From the NCBI GenBank assembly GCA_032358255.1, contig JAULBX010014759.1:1-64000 (forward strand): a DNA stretch of 64,000 bases. Reading direction: 5' to 3'. The notes below the pieces were generated by a model. The model saw only the letters and a list, made by a program, of their open reading frames with translations, made no database searches and was not told where the DNA came from. Origin of the DNA: Heterotrichella gracilis. Lineage: Eukaryota; Sar; Xanthophyceae; Tribonematales; Xanthonemataceae. Positions 11,201 to 25,728 of the stretch are shown here, in pieces. A program made the translations under genes and the position numbers. The first letter of the stretch is position 1. Each line of letters begins with the position of its first letter.

Positions 11201-14200
11201 ATGTAATGTGGCGCGATTTTGACGTGAGCCAGCTGCTTGAGCTCGTAATAAACTTGCCTGGATATCATACCCACAATCCCCTTACTTAGACGGCCACAAC
11301 ACCCTTATCTAGGGTTCCCCTCAACTGGATGCGCTGCACTACCGAGTGTTACAGCGCCTTGGGTGGCCATCCTCCATATACCAAGGGCGCTTCAGGGCCA
11401 CAATACCCTTCCCTAGGGTACCTCCATCACTCACCTGAATGCCCTCCACCACCCACTGCACCACCAGCACGTCGCACACAACACCCTTATCTAGGGTATT
11501 TCTCACCTGGATGCGCTGCACCACCGAGTGCGACAGCGCCTTTGAGGGTTGGTGGCCGTCCGCCATGAGCCAAGGGTGCTTCAGGGCTGCCATGGCGGTG
11601 GGGCGCTGGGTGGGATCCCTGGGCGGGAAGGGTGAGGGGCAAGGATTTGGAATGGTGGGGGCAAGGGTGTGTATACACGAGGTACGCGTGTGTGAAGGAG
11701 GGAGAAAGAGGAAAACCCTAAGAGTTTTCTGCATGTGCGTCAGGCAGCGAGCCCCCACCAGCCACGACTTAACGAGATGAGATGCTGACGTGATAGGCAC
11801 TGCTTTTTCAGGCATTAGAGGTCGGCAGAATCCTGCGCACCCCCAGACATCCCCCTGCCGTGCACTCCCCCTGAACCCCAAACCCTAAACCTTAAAGCCC
11901 TACTTGTTGAGGCACTGCTTGACAAAGTCCTGCGCCTCCTCTGACACCCCCTGCCACGCGCTCCCCTTGAACCGCGGCTCCTCAGACAGAATCCCCTTCC
12001 TGCACAGAGGGTGGTTTTGAATCAGGGTTTCCCCATAGCCCTGCAAATTTTGCAGATTTATGCACTGGGATTCACATTTGTGCACTGCTATCTTCAGATA
12101 AACACAACGCGGCCCTTCAAGGGCATGCAAAGACATTCATGCACAAGAAGGTAACACCCGCAGAAGGATATATGCACACACAGCCATGCACAGCCCCCTT
12201 ACCATATGATGGAGAGCGCGGGGTTGGTGGGCCTGGCTCGGTCATCAAATGGCATGTAGCCTGAAAGTAGCTGGAAGGCCATCACCCCAGCTGACCACAC
12301 ATCCGAAGCGGGGACCACTTGGCAGGACAGCACTTCGGGGGCCATGAACCTAGGCAAGGGTATTTTGAGGTCAGCCTATGCAATGTAAATGTGGTAAGAT
12401 CACCAGGCCAAACACATAGATCCGCATGGCTCCCCATGCAAGCGTTCTGGGTAGGCCATGCATGCCAAACATGAAGCAATGACACAAGGAAACTGCAATG
12501 GATGATAGAAATTTTGTTGCATTTAAGGCCACAAGACACATGGGGTGGAGATTCCGCTGAACGCATGGTGTCGCAGGTTGCCGGGTGGGTGGCAGGTTAT
12601 CAAACGGGACAGAAACCCTGCCGTAGGGTACCTTCCAGCCTCAATCAGAGATCTTCTAGTGATGCATTTTGCGTAGGGCTTAATGTGTATTGTCTGGGGT
12701 TCCTCCTCCTACCATGGGGTCCCTTCGAGTCCCAAATCAGTGCGGGGGAGCTTCTCGGGGTCAAAATACACCGCCAGGCCGAAATCTGTGTGACATCACG
12801 TCACGTCAAACATTGTTGGCAACAATAGACATGCAACAAGATGGTCCAGGATTCAAAGCACGTGTGCTTGATGTGAAACTTTTTCCCTGCGGAATTTTGT
12901 GCTTGTGGGGCATATGCATGCATATGCTGTGCACGTGCAGAGTTTTTCGGGGTCAAAACACAGCGCCAGGCCAAAACCTGCGGAAGTACCTCGTGTAGAT
13001 TTAAAGCCGTGCCATTTGTGTTAAAGCAGATACCAGGGTTACATCGATGCCCGTTCCCTCCAAGGGGTGGGTGCATGTGGTACATAGGCAAGGCACTGGT
13101 TTCAGAGCGCACCAAATGCCGCCTCATTTTCTCCCCTACCCAGCAACATGAGTTTGCCTGGCTTAATGTGGCGGGGCAGGGTTTATAATTTGGATTTACT
13201 GACGACACCAACTGACGGGTTAGTCTTTTGGTGTTTAGGGTATAGGGTTTAGGACAGCGCACCTATGGCCTTGAGTGGTGAGCCCTGGTCCTCATTGAGC
13301 AGCATGAAATTGCCTGGCTTGATGTCCCGGTGCAGGATTTTGTGCGCATGGCACTGCGCCAGGGTGTGCATCACTGACCGCATGTAGCCAGATACCTGCA
13401 GGGATGACCAAAAAATGTACAAACGGGTTTAGGGTTTAGGGTTTAGGAGCAGTTTTGTTGTTTCTCCCTCCAAGACCGATACCGAGTCTAAGACGGCAGA
13501 CGTTTGTAAACAAAGTAGAGGTAGGTTGCACCACAAAGGCACTGCATCAGGGTGTGCCTTAGCCACCGCATGTAGCCATACATCTGGGAGTTTCCTTTCC
13601 GGCTACCCATGCATTGGACGATGCCGGTTGCCATGTCACTCAACGCGACCTTGTGCCAGACCCCAAGGTGCACCCTTGACATCGTGTAATAGCACGTATG
13701 TACACAAAAAAAGGGTGCATTTGGACTTGCAGGGTGGCCCATAAAGTGCACATGCGCTGGTACCCAATCCCCCAAATTGGCAATCCCAAGAAGAGTGTCA
13801 TGCCACAACTCAATTGCCCAGCCAACCAGCGGATCGAGCCCCCAACCTCCACACCTACCAGTGCCTCACTGTAGTGGCGTAGCCCCACGCGATGCAGCAG
13901 CTCCCCACCCCTACAGTACTCCAACACGATGTGGATGTGGGTCTCATCCTCGAACGCTCCCTCGAAGTGCGCCACTGACAGCGTGCCCCTCAGCTTGCGC
14001 AGGATGGAGATCTCGCGCTTCACGTTGTCTATGTGGGCTGCTTGCTTTTCCACGCTGAAGTTGGGGATGTTGAGCTTCTTTTGGATGGACTTGCATGCAT
14101 AATCGATGCCGGAGGTGATGTCTTTGGCGATGCGAACGAGCCCAAACCCTCCTTGGCCCAAAGTGGGTCCAAGGGTGAAGCGTTCTGCCAGGTTCCTTGG

Positions 14201-14263
14201 ATACCCGCAGTCTATGGGTTCATCCACCTGGGGTTTGATGTCCCAGACGTCAATCCGTGGCAT
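5220..14263 (-). CDS. Calcium-dependent protein kinase (CDPK), long linker before the EF-hand region
   Basis: Sixteen exons: 13859-14263, 13263-13395, 12713-12785, 12203-12349, 11904-11999, 11507-11618, 10829-10953, 10156-10228, 9523-9701, 9077-9168, 8478-8650, 7672-8083, 6958-7071, 6103-6212, 5749-5929 and 5220-5374. Together they give 859 residues with consistent phases. Exon 8 was chosen because it alone restores the frame between exons 7 and 9. The kinase domain has GQGGFGLV (~36-43), Lys58, HRDIKPGN (~157), DFGLAV (180) and GTPWFMAPEVL (~205). A basic junction like the CDPK autoinhibitory segment follows at ~323-364 (RFAQSSLLKRTILDMIAQEL). Next come ~330 Gly/Ser/Pro-rich residues, then a calmodulin-like tail. 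Only one loop is canonical (DVNRDGLLHKSE, 728-739); the others are degenerate. Classical CDPKs have four EF hands close behind the junction. There is no N-terminal Gly2, so no myristoylation signal. Calcium-activated Ser/Thr kinase is the family role; targets are unknown. Confidence 0.85.
6262..6662 (-). repeat. Three shadow copies of the 5' edge of CDPK exon 14
   Basis: Segments at about 6262-6298, 6418-6470 and 6603-6662 repeat the beginning of exon 14 (YDLEQTELEQLLEEL, real edge 6212). They lie on its upstream intron side and are divided by TTTAGGG-like and GGTTTT-rich spacers. Confidence 0.8.
7128..7381 (-). repeat. Three shadow copies of the 5' edge of CDPK exon 13 with telomere-like spacers
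   Basis: Copies at about 7128-7174, 7227-7272 and 7341-7381 repeat the start of exon 13 (ETVATPSTLK, real edge 7071) with its CTCTGCAG acceptor. They are separated by AAACCCTAAACCCTA tracts, the best at 7204-7225. Confidence 0.85.
8320..8880 (-). repeat. Shadow copies of both edges of CDPK exon 11
   Basis: A copy of the 3' edge (LVSQLSKSRG plus donor) lies at about 8305-8360, beyond the real edge at 8478. A copy of the 5' edge lies at about 8770-8870, beyond the real edge at 8650. Exon 11 itself is at 8478-8650. Confidence 0.7.
10530..10708 (-). repeat. Short tandem repeat plus copy of the CDPK exon 7 3' edge
   Basis: Three ~37 bp units containing ccctagggtttg and gctgcatgcaccc run from about 10530 to 10615. 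They abut a copy of the 3' part of exon 7 (10618-10708), which keeps an AAG/GTGGGT donor. A more decayed copy of exon 7 is at about 11060-11160. Confidence 0.7.
11327..11475 (-). repeat. Shadow copies of the 3' edge of CDPK exon 6
   Basis: Two partial copies at about 11327-11395 and 11428-11475 repeat the end of exon 6 (HSVVQRIQ and its donor, real edge 11507). The more complete one includes the upstream KHPW region in degenerate form. Confidence 0.7.
12944..12985 (-). repeat. Shadow copy of the 5' edge of CDPK exon 3
   Basis: Repeats the exon 3 start (FGLAVYFDPEKL, real edge 12785) as FGLALCFDPEKL, about 170 bp upstream in the transcript. Confidence 0.7.
13425..13447. repeat. Interstitial telomere-like repeat (TTTAGGG)3
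   Basis: Three adjacent TTTAGGG units in CDPK intron 1, ~30 bp upstream of the exon 2 acceptor. This is the longest clean run of the motif noted. Similar shorter runs are near 755-770, 2051-2066, 4830-4845, 7204-7225, 9060-9071, 13230-13252, 18134-18150 and 22905-22917. Confidence 0.9.
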
Positions 14264-16015
14264 GGTTGCTGGGTTGGTTGTCTGACTCGAGTTGGGTTTT
14301 GGCTACGGCATATGGGCAAATGCTTGCTGAGGAAGAGACCTTTGGCTTGACAAGGTGTGTCAAATCTCGCCTAGTGAGGTAGCACGGTTTGGGCAAGCTG
14401 AAAAGGCAACTGCCCCGCGAGTGGCACAGCTTTACGTACTGAGAAAACGTGCTTGAGTCTCCTATTCCTTTTCTGCAACGGGTGCGGGTTAAAGGCTCTT
14501 CAGGCGTTGCATTCAGGCGCGTTCCTTGATAAAGCTGCCAGGCTACGGCATTTGGCTTACAGCGTCAAAGCAACGCTTTGCCTGCATATACACGTAGGGT
14601 GCTGACTGGCCCCAGCACGTGTGCATATGTGCATGCAAAAAACGTGCAGATGCATGCATGCAACACGGGAAGTGACTTTCTGTAACTACCAGGCGTTCAG
14701 GTATGGGCTGTTACGCCGTAACAAGGCTGATACACTGCCATGAACGTACAAAAGTCACCCAAAACAGCTCCGAGGCTTAGCAGTGCCAACGACCAGACTG
14801 CTGCTTGCACTTTGCAAAAAGGGGGTCTAACACTGTGGCGTTGCCACAGCAAGTTCCAAACCCCACACACTATCTTTGCTGGAGGTTATTTCCGCGTCAA
14901 CCAAGATTGGGTCTTGCTGCTTTTCTGAGCCCAGCAGCTGCTGGCAATGTCACTGCTTGGATGAGGAGTGGCTGGCAGGCCCTGAAAGGCAGCTAGTAGC
15001 ACAGTAGCTGCTCACAGCGCATGACAGGAGTGGTTCCTTGCTAGGTGAGCAGGAGCAGTGTGACCATACAACGGGTCACACACAGTGCAAACAGTTGTAA
15101 ACAGCAGGTTTTACAAGCTTAAACTGCTGGGTCACCGCCTCGGCAACGGTTGACGCCTTGCACACACGGCCCCAGTATACCGTTGCTGCGTCAAATGACA
15201 GTGATATGCCGACTCAGGTATGGCTACGTCACTGTGGCCCACGGTGTGTGTGTGCTGAAGGAAAACAACATGCGGCAAAACACCTGCCTCACTAATAGAT
15301 AGCATCCTCGCCTCGTCACACCAGACCCGCTGCATCGGTGCAACTATCACCATACAGTGCAAACAATGGTATACGATCCTATCCTGCTGCTCAGGGCACT
15401 CATACCCCCAGTATATAGGTGTCAACTCCACAGGCTTAAAGGAAATTTGCTATGTGTACCTCTGACCTCCGAGATAGACGTGCAGTGGAGATAAAGGGAC
15501 AGCGTCCATCCAGGCCACTGTGTATATGCGACAGGTGTGTTTGGTGCAACAGCGAACAGTAAATAAACAAAATCGTGAGCCTAGCCACCCTCAGGACACA
15601 AGCGGAACATAGGCAGGCAAGAATAGCTAGTCGTGCTAAGTGCACGGCACAATAAATCATAAGTACTCCGACTTGGGGATTCCATCAAATCTAAAACGCA
15701 ACACCCCAACGCAGCCGAACCTAAGGTGGGGGGATTGAGCCCAGGTCAATCCAACCCCACGTTCAAATCTCGATATTGTCAGACTTCCCCACCCCACCCC
15801 ACGGCACCTGGCCACCTATGCCTCTGCGCCAAGCCCAGTAGCCTTTCAGTGACCTCCCACAGCTTGGGCCCCCTTGAACTTCCGTCCACAAACTAAATCC
15901 GACATCCACCCCACAACCCCCCGCTCCGCTACCCCCGGGATTGAGCCCGGGGGACTGTGCCCAAAGGATAGAGGCCGGGATCTGGGGATTGAGTCCCCAA
16001 ACCTCCCCTCGAGCT
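14264..16015. other. Intergenic: CDPK upstream region and POR 3' flank
   Basis: No supported gene. It should contain the CDPK promoter (start at 14263) and the POR 3' UTR (stop at 16016). TGTAA on the minus strand at 15111-15115 is a possible POR polyadenylation signal, ~900 bp past the stop. A decayed copy of the last POR exon is at about 15730-15880. Near 14580-14660 there are repeated gcatgc and cacgtg words. Confidence 0.5.
15730..15880 (-). repeat. Downstream shadow of the last POR exon
   Basis: Antisense reading resembles [13 protein letters not shown] of the POR C-terminus (GPKLWEVTERLLGLA). It lies after the POR stop, so it would fall in the 3' UTR or beyond. Confidence 0.65.
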
Positions 16016-20085
<4,070 letters not shown>

Positions 20086-22299
20086 CTGCGGGGGAGGAGG
20101 GGGAGGTGGGTGGGTGTGGGGGTGGCGGTGGAGGTGGGTGGTGCTGGGATAGGCAGCTGGTGGCGGGTGCTTGGGGAAAAGTTACAGTGGAGTACAGGGT
20201 GGGGAATTTTCGTTGCATAGGTAGGTACTGCCATGCACACAGCCTGCTGAGGGCAGGGGCATGCGGGGAGGCCAAAGACAAAGCTTTGAATTTCACAAAG
20301 TCACAGGCTCAAAGGGTGCAGTAGAGGCTGGCTGGCGGGAACACTGGGATTGTTTCGGAACCCATGGCATCGTTTGGCGCACCTTGGTGGGTGGATCGGT
20401 CCTTGCTTCACAACCAACCTGCAAGCGAGAGATGAAACCCGTTAGTACTCAGTATTCCAGTTCCAGATGGAGGTGATAACAAGGCGTTGTGGGTTGCGAG
20501 TGTCAACAGCTGGAGTACGCAAACAGGGGCGATGAAAAGCCTGACGGCTGCTGCAACAGTCAGTGTGCAATGGTTGTGCACACGTTCTGAGTATCCCAAG
20601 GTCAAAAGAAGCACTGTGTGTTCAAACGCAACACGATTGTTTCACTTGCAACAAGCCTGTCTGCTGTCGCAGCGGGTGGGTTGCTTAGCAAGTTGCTTGC
20701 ATACCGTGCGGAGTTGGGATGTTAGGCTGTGGAGGTCGAAAGTCAGCTCTTTAACAAGATGCAGTGTTGCTAGACAAGGCGGGGGGTGAGCAGAGTCGTA
20801 TACAGCAACAACAGTCGTTGTAGCGTTCGCAGAGAGTGTTCTACTTGTCTTCACAGCGTGATATCTGATACTTCAAACCTTTTTCGCCAGGCTCGCTATC
20901 TTATCCCTATCCTGCCACGTCATTTGAATTGCCACGCGTCACCACCACCAGCGAACCACGAAACCCTCCGATAGGGTGTTGTTTTACCCTGGCGAGGGGT
21001 TTCTGTGTAACCGCGGTGACGTCAGCGTTGCCACTTGGCACAACTCTGAAACCACTTTGTGCCCGAAAACGTGTGCCTGCAATTTCTGAGGCAGGTCCTG
21101 AGGAGCTGCAAATAAACAGGAAGCCAGCGCCAGTCTATAACAAGGGCATGTTCTGCCCATAAACACACCACACACTTCGACTGCTTTTACCTGCTTACTT
21201 TCGACGTGGGATTGTGTTCAAGGCTGCGACAGGTCCTCGACTCTGTGGTAAGTTGTGCATCGCGAGTGGCAGACACGGTTGGGTTTTCCTTGGCGCCATT
21301 GGCCCGCGTGACCACCCACAGCGAGCAGGCTTTCGGTCGCGATCGCCTGTTGGGATGGTGGTTTCAACAGCTAACTAGTCCTTGTTCACGATCTCCTGGG
21401 TGTACGCCTTGCATTGAACCCAGAAGCCGTGGACACTGCGTACGAATTTGCCCAGGTGGCCCGAAACAGCTTGCTAGCGCTACTTCCGACACCCTTTCTT
21501 TCCGCCTTTTAAACCGACTAGCGTTCGTTGTTTGCACTTTCAAGCCTAGTGTGCGCCAGTCAAGGTTGTCGACACTGCATCGGGGCTGGTGACGGAGGCG
21601 GGCTTCATGCCTCGGCGTGACCCCTTTGGAGAAGCTGTTGTGCTGGCACAAAGCGCGTTGGTGTCCACACGTGTGTGTTGGGGAAGCAACCCCCCTCTGC
21701 ACGGTGGATCTTAACCGTGTATGCGTTTAGTTTGCGCGCTTTCGTGTGTTCACTGAGATGTATCTTGTTGTAACTAGCTGTACCCAACCTGGCCTTGTGC
21801 TTAAGCGGATGTGCCAACGTATCCCACCACCAAAATTGGGCAGCTTCTGTTGAGGCTCAGCACTAGTCTCGGTTCTTCGGTGAAATAAGCTTCGTGGTTA
21901 GCTTCTTTTTGGTGGCAGCACTCCTTAGTAACTATCAAGCCTTGTTGTGTGAAGGCGATCTTGCATACTGGTTTTAACAAGGTTGCTTTTCTCTAGCAGT
22001 GAGTCACGAGGCACGAACAGGGTTCAGCAACGCGTTGTTGTGTATAAATAGTAGTTGGGTGACTTGAGTGAAAAGCATTGCTTTCCTCCGTTTTGCAACA
22101 GAACTTCTCACTCCTCGAGCATGTGTCACTTTTGACTGGGTCCACCAGCATAGCAGCTTGCTTGATAGAGTACGCTTGGCTTGCCTTAACCCGCACTCTG
22201 TCTGCAGCTGTGCCAACCCCAACTCTGTCTGCAGGTCTTTAGCCTCTCAGTAGCCGCCTTCACACTCTACAGCTTAACCCCCACCGCAAGACTAGCACC
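20086..22299. other. Divergent intergenic region, POR / membrane protein
   Basis: 2.2 kb between two genes transcribed outward. I see no supported coding sequence; the Gly/Ala-rich plus-strand ORF overlapping 19687-20220 is the antisense shadow of the POR transit peptide. A TATA box for the plus-strand gene is at 22043-22050. No clear TATA was found on the POR side. Confidence 0.6.
22043..22050 (+). promoter_or_regulatory. TATA box of the membrane-protein gene
   Basis: TATAAATA, 250 bp upstream of the ATG at 22300. This implies transcription starts near 22075 and a ~225 nt 5' UTR if that leader has no intron. Confidence 0.5.
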
Positions 22300-24050
22300 A
22301 TGGCTAGAGCAGGTGCTTCACGGCGAACAGGGGTGGGCCTCCTGTGCTTCCTGACGGTGAGTGAACACCCCACCACTTTTGCCTGCTGGGTACCGGCACA
22401 ACTCCACCTTTGATTTCTCGTTGTTCTGTTCTTCGGCACAGAACAAAAGCCTCTACATTCACCTTGGCACAACTTGGCACAACACGACGGCCTCTACACC
22501 GCAGCTTTGACACAACCCAACCACCACCTTGCCGGCTGTGAGCCCTCTAACCCCGCCCCCCCCCGCAGTTCGCCCTGGGCCTGGCCATCATCATCATCAC
22601 CGCGGTGCACATGCAGAACATCACCATCGACCTGCCCAGCAACATCTTCAACCCCTCCAACAGCAGCTCCATCAACATCAACGGCACCGCGCAGTGCCTG
22701 CTGGGGGTGAACAACAAGCACCTGCAGGATGTGTTCACGAGTGTCAACCTGGGGCTCAACAGGCTGGGCGAGAGCCAGGGCTTGAACCAGAGCTACATCA
22801 CCAACATGAACACGTTGTGCGTCTACACCTACATCACCGCAGGCATCGGCATGGGCTTTGGTATCCTCATCGCCCTCCTGGTGGTGCGCACCCAACCAAA
22901 TACTCTAAACCCTAAACGTTTGTGTGTGACGAATAGCGCTCTACGCTCTATACAACTTGGTCTCACAAGCATGGTAACCTGTGTTATTTGAAACAGAGGC
23001 CGTGATGGCTATGGTGAACGAGGATGTGAGGGACACCTTGCTTTATGCCTGTGAACTCAGCCACAGGGCCATGTGCAAACCCTAAACCCTACACCGGGTG
23101 CAGCGCCATGCTGGCCAGGTGTTCTCTCCAGCCTGTCTCTCCCCTCTGCTATGCGACTCGATGCACTACCCAAAATGAGGAGGTTGAACCTTTGCTTTGG
23201 TTCAACCCCTCGCCTAGCTTTGCTTGCAACCTCATATACCCTCATAAACATGTCTGTCCTACTCTGAACCTCGTGGCTCCCCCCCGCAGTGCCTAGGAGG
23301 CGCCTGCTGCAACAGCTTGTGGGCTGTGGTGCAAGTGTGCGCCGGGATCCTGGGCTGCATATCCTGGGGCATTGCTGCAGACGTGCTCATGGACAGCGCA
23401 AGGGACGCCAACAAGGTACGCTGGATGCTGCGCCGTGACCCTACCGTAAACCGTAACTACGCTGCAGTAGCTACCACCAATTTAAAGATGGCCATGGACA
23501 AACCTGGGTGTTTTGAGCTTGGAAGGGAAGGACTGATACCGCCCAGCACGCGCCATGCTCTATGCCACCAGATGCAAAGCAGGGCATAGTGTCTATGCTT
23601 TGCATGACGTGAACATGCTTCCACCATTGTACATGTTCCTCCTATTACCTCATGCCGTTCTTGGCTCCTGTACTCACCCGTTGCTTGAGCCCCTTCCTTT
23701 CACTCATCCTCCACCTCCCACACTGACAACCGCAAACCCTCAACCGCAAACCCTAAACGCCGCCTCTTACGCACCGCCTTCCCACCCCACAGCTCAAGCG
23801 CTTGCCCTCTGTGAACTGGCGCAACAGCATCTGGATTATGTCGTGGGTGGAGTTCTCGCTGTTTTGCCTCATGACCATCATCTGCACCTTCCTCATCTTC
23901 GCTGGCTGCTGCGGCATGAGCCCCCGGGAGACTGAGAAGAGGGACCAGGCGCTGCTCGCAGAGGAGCTCAAGGGGCAGAAGCCCCCACCCGGCGAGAGGC
24001 CGTGGGACGCGTACAACGCCGGCCCATCAGGCGCCATCTCCAAGGTCTAA
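22300..24050 (+). CDS. Four-helix membrane protein, unrecognised family
   Basis: Four exons: 22300-22356, 22569-22883, 23290-23415 and 23793-24050. All are phase 0 and give 251 residues. The exon 2 donor could be 22880 instead of 22883, which changes one Val. Hydrophobic segments are at about 13-33, ~105-124, ~132-152 and ~175-197. The ~70-residue loop between helices 1 and 2 has several N-glycosylation sequons (NIT, NSS, NGT, NQS) and would be lumenal or extracellular. Helix 3 is preceded by CLGGACCNSLW, and helix 4 ends FAGCCGM before a charged, Pro-containing tail. The topology recalls tetraspanins or claudins, but the large loop is in the first position and no CCG motif occurs in it, so I do not assign a family. 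TGTAA at 24760-24764 may be its polyadenylation signal. Confidence 0.8.
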
Positions 24051-25728
24051 GCAGCTTTGAACTTTGACTGGCGCAGCAGGGTGGAGTTGCCAAGCCAAAC
24101 CTATGTGTGGGTTTAGTAGGTGTGGGGAGGGCGGATTTTTCAACCCCGCCACATGGCCCTTGGACAAAGGTAGCACCAGTCGAAAGGATTCTTGCTTCCA
24201 TTTTTTTTGCGGGGTTGTGCACTGCACACATCGCCCACTTGGGGGCCCGCCAGCTCATGTTTGCATCTGTGAGTGGCAGTGTGCCACAACAGGGCACCTT
24301 TCACCTGTCGCTGTTTGTGCCGGGGGGCATGGGCAGCGTGTGAATAAGCAGTAAGGAGGCTGTTGCAAAGCTGGGCTGTTGCTGCAAGTACCTGCACGTG
24401 AGGTCTGCAATTGCTTATGCTGGATGTTGGTGCCTCTTGATCATATACATATCGTGCGTGCATCAGTTATCAGTGTGACTGGAGTTGCAGTTCGCCAAGT
24501 AATGGCTGCTGTATTTATATGCACCGTATTTTTTCCCCAATATGTTTTGTTTGTACGCACTTGCAGTGTCACACAACGGCGACCCTTTGCTTTATGTAGT
24601 AAACTAAGAAAGGAGAAATATTCCTTTAAGGAATGTGAATATTAATTCTTGCCACATGGTGCTGGAAAAAAAGGGGATTGATGGGCCAGCAATGGCAAGT
24701 GCGCATCATCATGTCATGTCTACTTAGCTACCACTGGAAGTGTTCCAGATCAATCAGACTGTAAAAAAGCTTTTGGAATTATTGCAAGCTCAAGGAAATA
24801 TTCCGGAGGTCTAAGGAGCCTTACGAAGAATTATTGCCTGAGGCCGGAAGCTTGGAAATTGCGAGCTCACGGTGATGTCTCCTTTTTGTATGCACTGCCG
24901 TTGTCGGATGCTCTGATTTGAGCTTTCTGCATGCGCATGGTCATAATCATTGTGTCACAATGAATCACTGAATCAAATTTTGGCAGTTTATATTACCTCT
25001 GGGTCTGGAGATGGTTGCGACACTGTCAGCTCGTGCATGTACAACGTTGATATTACAGATAGATTATCATCTTGGGCCAATGGCATGACATGTTCCGTGA
25101 CGCACTCAGAAAGCCACTGCCATTCATCCTGCTAGTCCTGTACCAATTTGAATTGATGCAATAATTATCCAGCTAAAACCACCATAAATTATCTGGCCAT
25201 GCATGGTCCGGTGATGTCCCCCAAATCCATCCAAGCTGACCATCAGCAGTACTGCTGATGGTGGAACTACTCTGCCACCCATCCCCAGTACCCTTGTCGG
25301 GGGTGTCACTTTGCCATCTAGTCCATCCTGCCGCGTAATCTATACACGGCCGCAGTGGCTCGCAACCTGTTACCGCCCAAGCCCAGCTCACCACGAGCCA
25401 CTTGGGCATGGCGCATTACCCCGTCCCATCCTAATGCGCCCAATTCCATGCAACCCGGTCGCTGGTGATGCTGCCCAGATCGCTTGCGGGCTCCATAGCC
25501 CGTGTGGCTCACCCGCCACTTGTCACCTGCTTAGAGCCACCCCGTAGCGAACCAATGCTTCCCCGCAACTAGCCAGGCAGTCACTGGTCGGTCCCCATTC
25601 CAACCTTGACCCACTTCATCCAATCCGATCACTGACGATGGTAGCTGAACCCTCAACCCTTGACCCTAAATCCTTGACCCTGAACCCAAAACCCTAATCC
25701 ATCCGATATGATGGCAGCCATTGGCAAG
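24051..25728. other. Convergent intergenic region with decayed MCMBP exon copies
   Basis: No supported gene. 3' flanks of the membrane-protein gene and MCMBP meet here. Segments at about 25360-25420 and 25490-25550 look like decayed copies of the last MCMBP exon (25729-25845). A candidate TGTAA is at 24760-24764 (plus strand), and a 24 bp palindrome lies at 25239-25262. Confidence 0.5.
25239..25262. repeat. Perfect 24 bp palindrome
   Basis: accatcagcagt followed directly by its exact reverse complement, with no spacer. It lies between convergent genes. It could be a cruciform or a protein-binding site; nothing in the sequence decides. Confidence 0.7.

Noticed and set aside
15745-15780. gttcaaatct word suggesting a tRNA T-loop
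   Set aside because: No matching acceptor, D or anticodon stems around it; it lies next to a copy of the POR last exon.
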